Below, piece after piece: positions 34,772 to 42,793 of a stretch of 64,000 nt of DNA; position 1 is the first letter of the stretch, and every line of letters starts with the position of its first letter. The notes below the pieces were generated by a model, which was not told the origin of the DNA, ran no database searches, and was given only the letters and a program-made list of their open reading frames with translations. A program made the translations under genes and the position numbers. The DNA comes from Granulosicoccus sp045106855 (lineage in GTDB: Bacteria > Pseudomonadota > Gammaproteobacteria > Granulosicoccales > Granulosicoccaceae), in the NCBI GenBank assembly GCA_045106855.1, contig JBGCFI010000023.1, positions 186,001 to 250,000 of the forward strand, given 5' to 3'.

Positions 34772-35197
34772 TTATATTTTTTTCCAATGCTTGTTGTTCG
34801 CCAATTGGACCCTTGTTTCACTTGATGCCATTATTCTTATATAACCGCACTCTTCACACACAAACGGACATATAGAAGCAACACCAAATGGTCCTTTGCC
34901 TAACTTGGGTAGCAACTCCTCTCCTACACCGGTGTATTGAAAATATTCTTTATATTGGTAAATATCATTTGATTTACAAATAGGACAAGGCTTCATCAGA
35001 TTTTCTTCAAAATCCAGTTCATGAATATCAATATCCAGTGCTGAAGCCAGAGCTTTTTTTGAATCCAATGAACCAGACGCATCCGATTCAACGCGCTGAA
35101 TTGTTCTTACATTCAAACCAGTAGCGATAGCTAGCTCTTCTTGGGTCCAATGCTTATCTTTTCGAAGCTTGACTATTAAATCGGCATTTATCTTCAT
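34772..35197 (-). CDS. XRE-family HTH protein with C-terminal zinc ribbon
   Basis: A ~141-residue protein. The N-terminal HTH_3 domain has WTQEELAIATGLNVRTIQRV (about residues 15-34). The C-terminal part carries two cysteine pairs (CPICKSN, then CEECGY) that would make a zinc ribbon. The ATG at 35197 (MKINADLIVKLRKDK) is the natural HTH start; a 32-residue extension from 35293 is not supported. It is a single gene, with the AAA ATPase upstream on the same strand. It is probably a DNA-binding regulator; the target is unknown. Confidence 0.8.
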   Translation of the reverse strand: MKINADLIVKLRKDKHWTQEELAIATGLNVRTIQRVESDASGSLDSKKALASALDIDIHELDFEENLMKPCPICKSNDIYQYKEYFQYTGVGEELLPKLGKGPFGVASICPFVCEECGYIRIMASSETRVQLANNKHWKKI

Positions 35198-35363
35198 CAC
35201 GAAATGTCGCAATTCCCGGGGGACATTTATATTATCCGACAGAATTACAGAATTCCACACGAATACACACTGACAGAAGCCCGACAGCTCCACGACAGCT
35301 GGCCAATTTGTAGTCTATCCGGGTTTGATGCTTGTCTTTGTATAACAGCCACAGTCGGGTACA

Positions 35364-36116
35364 CTAATTTTCAAGAAATAATTCATCGAGCATTCTTTGC
35401 GGGTTTTCCAGGAATGCTTTAGTGACTTCATAGTGCTCAGTATCTTCATATTTTACAGGACTTATTCCTGATCCATCAATCAAGTAAATTGATGCTCCAG
35501 GATAAGCCAGTAGAATCGGAGAGTGAGTTGCAATGATAAATTGAGATTTGTCCTTTATTAACTGCCTCATTCTACTCAATACGGCCAACTGCCTGGTTGG
35601 CGACAATGCAGCTTCTGGCTCATCCAGCAAATAGATACCCTTACCTCCAAACCGATGCAAAACCAACGATAGAAAAGATTCTCCATGAGATTGCTCATGT
35701 AGAGATACACCACCATAGGAGTTTATAACTGGTGGTGATGGCGCGTGCTCGGCATCCATGTGCTCAATATTAGTTGCCACATTAAAGTAACTTTCAGCCC
35801 TCAGAAAGAAACCATCTTTTGGCCTTAAATAAGACTTGGACAACGTAAGGTATTTATACAGATTAGAATGCGATCCTCGGGTAACAAAATTGAAATTCCT
35901 TGTACCGCCTTCGGGGTTAAATCCGAGACCCACAGCGATGGCTTCAAGTAACGTGGATTTTCCACTACCATTTTCACCAACAAAAAATGTAACTTCTTTA
36001 CCAAATTCCAAATGGACTAGCTCTCGTACCGCAGGGATGGAAAACGGATAAACATCCAGTCTCTCAATCTCGCTACGTCTTAGCGTCATTTCTTTTACGT
36101 ACGGTAATGCTTCCAT
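35364..36116 (-). CDS. AAA-family ATPase (AAA_21/ABC-ATPase-like)
   Basis: A 250-residue compact ABC-type ATPase without membrane or transport partners. Walker A GENGSGKST near residue 49, signature-like SHGESFLSL, Walker B IYLLDEPEAALS and the switch histidine in FIIATHSPILL. Proteins of this length and motif set are stand-alone ATPases related to RecF/OLD-type domains, some found in defence or DNA-repair contexts. No nuclease or toxin gene lies next to it, so a defence role is not claimed. An AAGAGAA site precedes ATG 36116. Confidence 0.85.
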   Translation of the reverse strand: MEALPYVKEMTLRRSEIERLDVYPFSIPAVRELVHLEFGKEVTFFVGENGSGKSTLLEAIAVGLGFNPEGGTRNFNFVTRGSHSNLYKYLTLSKSYLRPKDGFFLRAESYFNVATNIEHMDAEHAPSPPVINSYGGVSLHEQSHGESFLSLVLHRFGGKGIYLLDEPEAALSPTRQLAVLSRMRQLIKDKSQFIIATHSPILLAYPGASIYLIDGSGISPVKYEDTEHYEVTKAFLENPQRMLDELFLEN

Positions 36117-36453
36117 GATTCTCTTTCAATTGAAAGCCACGTTTACGAAAACTTTAGGCGGGTGCAGCGTTGCGGCAGAACAGGCGTGGCAAGCTCACGT
36201 TACAGCTACTATACGTTGATCAGTTTACGCTTGGTACTTTAAAGCACGGCCAATCGCAACTACGGGTTAAGAGTTACCGTTTAAACCCTCATCTTCATCA
36301 CTAAAAACCAATTTTCCGAATATCTTTCTCTGCTAACTCAGCATTGTACAAGGTTTTACATTGGTTCTAGGCGCTCCGTTTAAGTAGTAAGTTCTCGGTA
36401 TCTCGCCAAAAAATCGAGCAATATTTTTCACTACCCTCTACGAATAGCCACCT
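36117..36453. other. Intergenic DNA
   Basis: No gene seen. A 6+6 inverted repeat, GCCACG/CGTGGC, brackets about 36130-36190. No promoter or terminator can be assigned with confidence. Confidence 0.35.
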
Positions 36454-36840
36454 CTAGTCAAAGCCGGTGTGTATTCGAATTGATGATTCAACCGTAGGTA
36501 GCGTTGGTAGATCGGTAATTTGCTTTTCAAATTCTTTGTAAAAGCCTTTTAGTTCTGTCTCACTACAGCTTTGTGCCTTGAGTTGCTCCCTCGAAACTTG
36601 GAAACCCGCTTCTTCTGGAAAAGCTTCTGTAAATACTGAGTCCACAAGAAATGCCTCGGCAGATTCGTATCCGGACTTATGCGCGTATCGTAGCTCACGA
36701 TACGTATTTTTGCGAGACAACGGAAATCGGTTTATTCGCACATTAGTGTGCCGCTGCACACTAAAATCATTCCCCAATCTTCCTGCGCCTGACGAGCAAA
36801 TTTCCCTGACTCTCACAAAATCTATACCGTTATTAATCAT
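36454..36840 (-). CDS. Hypothetical protein
   Basis: A 128-residue frame with no family I recognise. It starts at ATG 36840 with a GAGGG site 8 bp upstream, which supports translation. The composition is soluble and charged, with an acidic, helical C-terminal half (ETELKGFYKEFEKQITDLP). It lies alone between the AAA ATPase and the ECF42 sigma gene, on the same strand as both. It could be a small accessory gene or a chance frame. Confidence 0.45.
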   Translation of the reverse strand: MINNGIDFVRVREICSSGAGRLGNDFSVQRHTNVRINRFPLSRKNTYRELRYAHKSGYESAEAFLVDSVFTEAFPEEAGFQVSREQLKAQSCSETELKGFYKEFEKQITDLPTLPTVESSIRIHTGFD

Positions 36841-36966
36841 CCATGTGCCCTCAAAAATTCATAATGTGGAAACTCTGCAGCCGAAACTCCGGTCAATCCA
36901 TTTTCGGGTATATACTTCAACCTGATGTATACCTTTTAACGATCATTATGATCCTGTTGCCAGATG

Positions 36967-38187
36967 TTAGCTTAGCTTCTCAAGCTTTTTTTCCAGAAAC
37001 ATTTTGTTAGCGCTATTTTGGGAAAGTTGTATAGCCATTTGGTACGCTCTTTTTGCTTCAGCAATCTCACCCAATTGGCTTTGTATTCCAGCGTAGGCGG
37101 CATAATATGGCTGAAACGTTTTCAAGTCATTTTCTAGCGCTTTAATTTTACTTAATGCCAATTCAGGTTGCCCAACCTCGGCTACAACTATTGCCCAGTT
37201 GAGTGCGACGATCGGCGTGGGTTCGTGCATCCAGAGTGATCCGTACAATAGTGAAATTTGCTTCCAATCGGGAACATTTCCCATCATATGGCAATCAGCA
37301 ATTGCTGCCTTGATTTGATAGGGGCCAGGACGACCCCGTAAAACAGCTTGAGACAAAATACTACGTGCTTCCTCGACTTTGTGCATATCCCACTGAGAGC
37401 GATCTTGCTCAGCCGGTGGCACCGTTGCTCCATCAGTTCCAATGCGTGCGATTCTTCTGGCGTCGGTCAATAATACAAGCGCCAGGGCACCTTCGATTTC
37501 CGGATCATCCGGCCGCAATCTGTCCAGCAGACGTAACAGATAAATTGCTTCTGCGCACAGATCTCTATCGCTATCATCCTCATTGACATATCCGGTTGTA
37601 AAGATCAGGTAGATAGTTGATAAAACAGAATCCAGTCTTGCTGGCCAACTGCTTTGATCTGGAATTTCAAAGTCGATATCTGCATCCCGAAGTTTTTCTT
37701 TAGCGCGTGAAATGCGCTGACCCATAGTTTTTTCTTTGTCTAGAAAGGCTTCCGAAATTTCCCTGGTTGTCAAATGACAGATCGTACGCAACGTTAGACC
37801 AATACGCGATTTTTCTTCTAGTAGCGGATGACAGCAGGTAAAGATCAACCGAAGACGCTCATCCGGAATAGGCTCCTCATCGATCGTTTCAAAATGTGTC
37901 GCTGTCAGAATCATAAGTTGATCGTTCTTTTTTCGATCGCGCTGTATAGCCCGCGCTCTGTCAATCCCCTTGTTTAGTGCCACTTTCATCAGCCAGCCAA
38001 CGGGTGAATTCGGGAGCCCGTTTAGCCCCCAATGCGACATGGCTGATATGCAGGCTTCTTGCAGGGCGTCTTCAGCGACCTGGAAATCTCCCAGCCGGGA
38101 AACAAGACCTGCGACAAGCCGCCCCCGATCGCATCGTAGAACCTCTTCGATGGCCTTGTTGATCGCGATGGGGGTGGTGATTGTCAT
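36967..38187 (-). CDS. ECF42-type RNA polymerase sigma factor (with C-terminal TPR-like extension)
   Basis: A 406-residue ECF sigma factor, far longer than the usual ~190. Sigma-2 region at about residues 10-80 (DFQVAEDALQEACISAM and PVGWLMKVALNKGIDRAR), sigma-4 region at about 110-170 (LTLRTICHLTTREISEAFL). A long C-terminal extension (DUF6596/TPR-like) has YLIFTTGYVNEDD, LLRLLDRLRPDDPEIEGALAL and GPYQIKAAIADCH. This is the ECF42 group, known to be linked to DGPF/YciI-domain genes and to need the C-terminal domain for activity. Its DGPF partner is indeed adjacent, 3 bp upstream. No anti-sigma gene is present, as is usual for the group. Confidence 0.9.
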   Translation of the reverse strand: MTITTPIAINKAIEEVLRCDRGRLVAGLVSRLGDFQVAEDALQEACISAMSHWGLNGLPNSPVGWLMKVALNKGIDRARAIQRDRKKNDQLMILTATHFETIDEEPIPDERLRLIFTCCHPLLEEKSRIGLTLRTICHLTTREISEAFLDKEKTMGQRISRAKEKLRDADIDFEIPDQSSWPARLDSVLSTIYLIFTTGYVNEDDSDRDLCAEAIYLLRLLDRLRPDDPEIEGALALVLLTDARRIARIGTDGATVPPAEQDRSQWDMHKVEEARSILSQAVLRGRPGPYQIKAAIADCHMMGNVPDWKQISLLYGSLWMHEPTPIVALNWAIVVAEVGQPELALSKIKALENDLKTFQPYYAAYAGIQSQLGEIAEAKRAYQMAIQLSQNSANKMFLEKKLEKLS

Positions 38188-38190
38188 GAC

Positions 38191-38550
38191 TTAGCCAGCT
38201 GGGTTGTAGTCCATCATGGCGCGAACTTCAATGGTTCCGAATGAGGCGGAAGGAATCATTTCAGCATATTTAATAGCGCTTTCCACATCTGGTACGTCAA
38301 CCACATAATAACCACCCAAGTATTCACGCGTTTCCGCAAAGGGACCATCCATAGTCTCAGTTTTTCCGGCTTTGATACGAACGGATGTTGCCGTGTGTGG
38401 TTCGCTCAGGCTCTCCCCGTCAACTAGCACACCATCACTCTTCATTTTTTCGTTGGCCGCAAAAAAACCGGCCATCATGGATTCGAATTCAGCTGTACCA
38501 AAGGCTGGCTGCTGTTCGGGGTTGTTGTAAATTAGTAGCATGTATTTCAT
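38191..38550 (-). CDS. YciI/DGPF-domain protein
   Basis: A 119-residue YCII-related protein. It has MKYMLLIYNN at the start and the DGPF signature TMDGPFAETREYLGGYYVV near residue 67. Such proteins are the standard neighbours and regulatory targets of ECF42 sigma factors; their biochemical role is not established. It is co-transcribed with the sigma factor gene (3-bp gap). Confidence 0.92.
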   Translation of the reverse strand: MKYMLLIYNNPEQQPAFGTAEFESMMAGFFAANEKMKSDGVLVDGESLSEPHTATSVRIKAGKTETMDGPFAETREYLGGYYVVDVPDVESAIKYAEMIPSASFGTIEVRAMMDYNPAG

Positions 38551-38595
38551 CGATAGATTCTCGGTTAGAAATTTTTAGTTTAAATAGGTATGCAA

Positions 38596-38624
38596 AATAT
38601 CCAATTTCACAATAAAGGTGTCAA
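38596..38624 (-). promoter_or_regulatory. Sigma-70-like promoter for the DGPF/ECF42 pair
   Basis: On the minus strand TTGACA (38624-38619), a 17-bp spacer, then GATATT (38601-38596), 46 bp before the DGPF start. It overlaps the end of the MAPEG gene, so the pair can be expressed apart from that gene. Confidence 0.45.
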
Positions 38625-39013
38625 AAAGCAAATGAATTCACAGCGATACATATCATGAAATTTAATGTGGCTAGCATATTCGTTCCGTTTCCTATATATC
38701 GCAATACGTGTGCTGCATTATCCACTTTCAATCCGAATGGATGTGCGATTCGTCCCAGAAGCAGTAGTGCACCACCAATATAAAGATAAAGGCTCGGTGC
38801 CCCCACTCCCTCAGAGATCATCATCAGTATCAATAGAAAACAACTCCACTCGGCGCAGTTACCGTGTTGACGAATACGAAGCAGCAAATCGGCATTGCCA
38901 CCATCGCCAATGGATTGAGCAAGAGCGCTGCGTTTCGAGGTCACCCTCATCCAGAGAACCATATATATGACAGCGACGGGCAGAGCGAATATCGGGGTTA
39001 CGGTGAAGATCAT
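38621..39013 (-). CDS. MAPEG-family membrane protein
   Basis: A 130-residue protein with four predicted membrane segments and the MAPEG signature RIRQHGNCAEWSCFLLIL near residue 47, plus GRIAHPFGL. MAPEG proteins are membrane glutathione transferases/peroxidases or relatives. ATG 39013 has an AAAGGA site 8 bp upstream. It lies directly upstream of the DGPF and ECF42 genes on the same strand and may belong to their regulon; a glutathione transferase gene also occurs at 43980. Confidence 0.88.
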   Translation of the reverse strand: MIFTVTPIFALPVAVIYMVLWMRVTSKRSALAQSIGDGGNADLLLRIRQHGNCAEWSCFLLILMMISEGVGAPSLYLYIGGALLLLGRIAHPFGLKVDNAAHVLRYIGNGTNMLATLNFMICIAVNSFAF

Positions 39014-39514
39014 GGAAGTGTCCTTTTTTTGTGGTTGGTACCCTTAGGACGGCCGTCGATACTTCTTTTCTACATCGTGAGATAAATTTATCGTCAGTTT
39101 TTGTATTTTTTTCTCGAAATGCGATTATAAATTGTGTATATATTTGATTTAATTAACTTTTCATGGAATGTAAAAATTTTATTTATTAGAAAATAAAGCG
39201 ATTTTAGCCATTTAGTGTTGGTAAACCTGCATGATATTGAGTGATTTACCACGTACTCCAGCCAGAACAGCTACAGCTCCAGCGTTTGTTCGCTTTAGTG
39301 TCGACACAGTGCACCTAGGAAGCCATGATGCATTTTTCCAAAAACCAGGTGAGCAATGCGCGATTCCCAGCGACCTCACTGGTAAGTTGATCATGTGACA
39401 AGCATGTCGAGCGGACAATCAGTGACCGCCACTGAGAGACACTTTAACCTGAAACTGAAAAAGGCCGAACTAGTGCAAGGCTATGTCTTCTAATCAGCCG
39501 AAAAACAAGAAAAT
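39014..39514. other. Intergenic DNA, AT-rich
   Basis: About 500 bp without a gene. A strongly AT-rich block spans about 39090-39200. A GGTAAA/TTTACC inverted repeat brackets 39220-39250. Promoter activity for the MAPEG gene is expected in the first 100 bp. Confidence 0.4.
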
Positions 39515-39958
39515 CTAATTACCTTCAGTGGCGTCATTAATCATCTTAAGATCTTCAATTAGTTCGAACCGCTCACATACCAACATCATATTTTCATCGA
39601 ACTTACCATTTCTTTCAAAGTATTCTTGATGATCAATTCTCCACCCCTGAAGATCGTCATTCTCGCCTTCCAACAAAGCAAATTCTTCGTCTACGTCGCA
39701 AAATCGTTTATGTTCTACGGCAATAGTTTGTATAACAAGTGCCGGGGTATCGTCCCATTCACAAGCTATATCTTGTCGACCTACTACAGGCATTACTTCA
39801 TCTCCTTCAGTAAAATCGTACAACGCTGCACATGTGGCTGTCTTCTTTCCTTGTCGCACTAAACTTAGAAGTAAATCGCTAAGAGATTTGCTATCCCCAA
39901 ACTTAAACGTAGTTGCACCGGGATACTTATTTAGTACGTCATTAATGTCCATACTCAT
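39515..39958 (-). CDS. ASCH-domain protein
   Basis: A ~147-residue ASCH protein. Landmarks are GKKTATCAALYDF, GRQDIACEWDDTPALVIQT, DVDEEFALLEGE and the late ENMMLVCERFELIEDL. ASCH domains are beta-barrels resembling PUA domains, thought to bind RNA or modified nucleosides; some cleave N4-acetylcytidine. ATG 39958 has a GGAG site 6 bp upstream, so the longer reading from 40051 is rejected. It is a single gene with long spacers on both sides. Confidence 0.9.
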   Translation of the reverse strand: MSMDINDVLNKYPGATTFKFGDSKSLSDLLLSLVRQGKKTATCAALYDFTEGDEVMPVVGRQDIACEWDDTPALVIQTIAVEHKRFCDVDEEFALLEGENDDLQGWRIDHQEYFERNGKFDENMMLVCERFELIEDLKMINDATEGN

Positions 39959-40397
39959 TTTTACTCCGACTACCAGAACCGACCGCATGTTGTCTGAACA
40001 ACTTAAGTTTCTTTGCCAATAATTCTGCTCGATTAACCAATTTATTACCAATTCTATTATCGCCCGAATCCTACCGCAAAGGACGTTTAAGCTATTTAAG
40101 ACTTTGTTGTTAGCTACAAGTACTTTCCAAAGAAAAAACCAATGCTCAATCTACGATACATATTTTCTAGTCGAATTTTTCACGGCATGGCGTTTTATCA
40201 ATATTAAAGTACAACAGATGTATTAATGTCAATCATAGATCTTCTAATCTGGCTATCGCATTCAAAGACCATTGCAATATCCAGACTAAAACAACAGCCG
40301 CAGGAGGACACTGTCGAATCAGAAGAGTAATTTTTTTCTTGATAAACGCACTACCTATAAAATCTAAGCTTCCCATTTGTACTTAAAATAAATCTGG
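39959..40397. other. Intergenic DNA
   Basis: About 440 bp, AT-rich, without a recognisable gene, hairpin or paired attC-like end boxes. Confidence 0.4.
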
Positions 40398-40922
40398 TTA
40401 TGCCAGAATCGAATAAAGTTCCATATTCTCAAAGCGACCGTTATTAATCACATAGTCAACCATGGTTGCTTCGTGTGACATGCCAATTTTCCGCATCACT
40501 GCTCCAGAGGCGGGGTTCTTTGAAAGATGTGTTGCCTCTATCCGATGCAGCGCAAGATGCTCAAATCCGAATTTAATTACGGCTGAAGCTGCTTCAGTAC
40601 AATGCCCATTACTCCAGTAGTCAAGACCTATCCAGTACCCCAACGACGCTCTTTTATGCTTCATAAGAAGTTGCAAACCACAACATCCTAGCAGGTCAGT
40701 GCAACCACTAAGACAAATCGCAAAGGTCGCACAATCTCTGTTCTCCCAACCGGGGGTCAGAGTTTCAATCCAACTCTCAGCCATTCCATCTTCATATGGA
40801 TGCGGAATGTTCTCAGTCACTTCAGCTATTTGAGCAGCCCCTGCAAGCAACTGTATACGCAAGGCATCTCTTTGCTCAATAGGCCGAAGCACGAGATTAT
40901 CTGTTTTAAGTGAAGGTTGCAT
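40398..40922 (-). CDS. GNAT-family N-acetyltransferase (RimJ/RimL-like)
   Basis: A 174-residue acetyltransferase of the Acetyltransf_3 type: NLVLRPIEQRDALRIQLLAG at the start, the strand LLGCCGLQLL, then LGYWIGLDYWSNGHCTEAA, the acetyl-CoA region, and NPASGAVMRKIGM, which is the typical end of the fold. Such enzymes acetylate protein N-termini, antibiotics or small amines; nothing here narrows the substrate. It is a single gene with spacers over 340 bp on both sides. Confidence 0.9.
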   Translation of the reverse strand: MQPSLKTDNLVLRPIEQRDALRIQLLAGAAQIAEVTENIPHPYEDGMAESWIETLTPGWENRDCATFAICLSGCTDLLGCCGLQLLMKHKRASLGYWIGLDYWSNGHCTEAASAVIKFGFEHLALHRIEATHLSKNPASGAVMRKIGMSHEATMVDYVINNGRFENMELYSILA

Positions 40923-41264
40923 ACTTTGATGGTCAATTATTTATTGATAGTAGACGTTTTTTTATTGGCAATATTTTCAGGTATTTAGTCTATCAAGGTA
41001 ATTATCTAACATCGAATTCAGTTGTGTTTGACACATCTATTGTATTTGAGAGAAAAGCATTATCTTCACAGTGCATGACAACCGTTCAATTCGTTTTTTC
41101 TACGCCGCATCGTTGAATCAATACAAAATATCAGCGAAAACATGGATTCTTACCAGAATTTTCCTGAACCCATTTTGCAATGCAATAATCTGACTGATGG
41201 ATTGCTTCATTATCAGATATAACTGCTGAGTAAACCAGCGCCAAAAATATATCTGGTACTGAGA
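40923..41264. other. Intergenic DNA with weak attC-like end boxes
   Basis: No gene. ATCTAAC at 41004-41010 and GTTGAAT at 41112-41118 satisfy the RYYYAAC/GTTRRRY boxes of integron attC sites 115 bp apart. The internal pairing is uneven, so this is only a weak candidate. Confidence 0.3.
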
Positions 41265-41810
41265 TTAGTTTTTTTTTTCACCAAAAAACCTTTCTCCGCT
41301 CCAACAGGTACGAGTATTCCCAGATGAATCTATTCTCCCATCAAAGTCAACACGCCGCGGGAGCCAGATTGCCGCTTGATTAATTGTTTTACGTAAGCGT
41401 GATTGTTGATCTTGGTACCCGGCAACTAGTATATCTTGGCCGATGCGGATCGAAACACCCTGATAACTGGTGTCGTGACCGGCGCCTTCAACAAAATAGC
41501 CATCCACGGAATAAAGTTCAAGCGCTGCTTCCACGAAATCTTTTGATGCTAAGTTAGACTCAATTCGAGTTTTACTGTCTCTTGCAAATTGTGCACACGC
41601 CTGAAATGATCGGGCATTGAATAGCAATCGATTTGGCGCAAATCTGTCGACTTCCATAAGTGTATTCTGTTGAGTCAAGAGCCAATCAACGGCCAATGCT
41701 AACTGCGCACGCATGCATTTTCGTCGATCACTGGAAGCAATATTATCTGCATACATAGAAGCCTCTAAGGATAAATAGGCAAGGCAAGCATCACTGTCAG
41801 TGACATTACC
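41265..41810 (-). pseudogene. 5'-truncated remnant of an unrecognised protein
   Basis: An ATG at 41756 would give 163 residues, but coding-like sequence continues 18 codons above it in frame (ACLAYLSLEASMYADNIA) up to a TGA at 41811-41813. That suggests a gene that has lost its N-terminus. The C-terminal half has a distinctive motif run: DGYFVEGAGHDTSYQGVSI, INQAAIWLPRRV, GRIDSSGNTRTC. It resembles the barrel of an all-alpha-toroid enzyme such as a polysaccharide lyase, but I cannot assign a family. It could still be expressed as a short protein. Confidence 0.45.
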
Positions 41811-42042
41811 TCAAACGGGGCAAATTACGGTATGCAGATTTGATCGGAAATCGCGGCTTAGTTGAATTGAAACAATCTACATGTCCTCATCACCTAGGAA
41901 GATATGCTATGTATATCCGTACGCATAACTCTACATGAGATTAGAGCATAGCCACCAGCGCATGTTAGTACGGCTGCAGAACATGAAGCTGTTAGTTTGA
42001 TGTCACACGCTCTAGGCACGTCGATAGGGCATTCTAGTCAGT

Positions 42043-42607
42043 TTAATTCAGAATACGAATATCCAACCGAATTTCATTCGCACCAACTCTATCTTCATAC
42101 TTTGATGTTCCATCATGTTCAAATCCAAATTTTCGATAGAGGCACAGAGCTTTTTCATTGTCTTCTAAAACCCAGAGTATCATCTTCGAACAGTTACGAT
42201 TAAGCGCCTCTTCCCAGCAACATCGAAGTAGCACAGTGCCGAAGCCCTTGCTACAGGCTGTCGCGCGCAGATAGATTGCGGCTAATTCCGAGACCGTTAA
42301 CGAATCAACATCTCTGTCCCTTTGCGGGTATTGCCGACGCAAACCCGATGATACCTTTATCAGTTTCTAGGACAGCAACCGGCCAATTGCTATAGTCGGC
42401 AATGTAGCTGCCCCAGAATGACTCTCTCTTTGAAACTGTTTGAGATTTAATTACTGACTCTGGCAGAAGTCCGTCGTACGCGGAATACCAGCTCGCAACA
42501 TGAACCGCTGCGATCGCGCGCTCATCTCCGAGCTCAACACGTCTAACCCTGGCATTCGCTTCATTACCAGAGATATCTGTCCCACTCCAATGTAATACTC
42601 CATTCAT
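42043..42607 (-). pseudogene. GNAT-family acetyltransferase, broken by a frameshift
   Basis: The N-terminal part (42607-42305; VRRVELGDERAIAAVHVASW...GIIGFASAIPAKG) and the C-terminal part (ends 42043; LAAIYLRATACSKGFGTVLL...KALCLYRKFGF) are two halves of one GNAT protein in different frames. Removing one G from the GGG run at 42318-42320 (minus-strand AAAGGG) would join them as PAK-DRDVDSL. It is either a recent pseudogene or a sequencing error in a short homopolymer. ATG 42607 is the natural start. Confidence 0.8.
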
Positions 42608-42665
42608 GGCTGAGACCTGCTCTTCGTACGCCTGCTACTAGTTGTTGCATGGCGTGTTCAGTTAA

Positions 42666-42767
42666 TTCTAACATCCACGAACAACGACATTTGCGCTCTA
42701 CGTGTGTTCCGAGGTACTCGGTGTCGCGCGTAGAGCGCAACTGATCGTCTGCATCGTTCCGTTAGAC
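42666..42767. repeat. attC-like (59-base-element-like) palindromic site
   Basis: A 102-bp imperfect palindrome bounded by TTCTAAC (42666-42672) and GTTAGAC (42761-42767). These fit the attC end boxes RYYYAAC/GTTRRRY apart from one base. Inside are a perfect 12-bp inverted repeat TTGCGCTCTACG/CGTAGAGCGCAA, an inner CCGAG-GTA-CTCGG stem, and two ACGA/TCGT matches further out. It lies just after the stop of the minus-strand flavin oxidoreductase gene, where a cassette attC would be. No integron integrase is in the window. Confidence 0.45.
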
Positions 42768-42793
42768 CAGCGGCGTAAAAAATCTATCGACAC

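Noticed and set aside
35364..36116. AAA ATPase as part of an antiphage defence system
   Set aside because: The motifs fit OLD/RecF-like ATPases, but no nuclease, toxin or other effector gene is adjacent; the neighbours are an HTH protein and an unknown gene.
36117..36453. attC-like site in the AAA ATPase/hypothetical gene spacer
   Set aside because: A GCCACG/CGTGGC pair is present, but no RYYYAAC and GTTRRRY end boxes at matching distance.
38596..39080. ECF42-type promoter upstream of MAPEG or DGPF
   Set aside because: I could not find a convincing TGTCGA-type -35 with a matching -10 at proper spacing; only a sigma-70-like site is visible.
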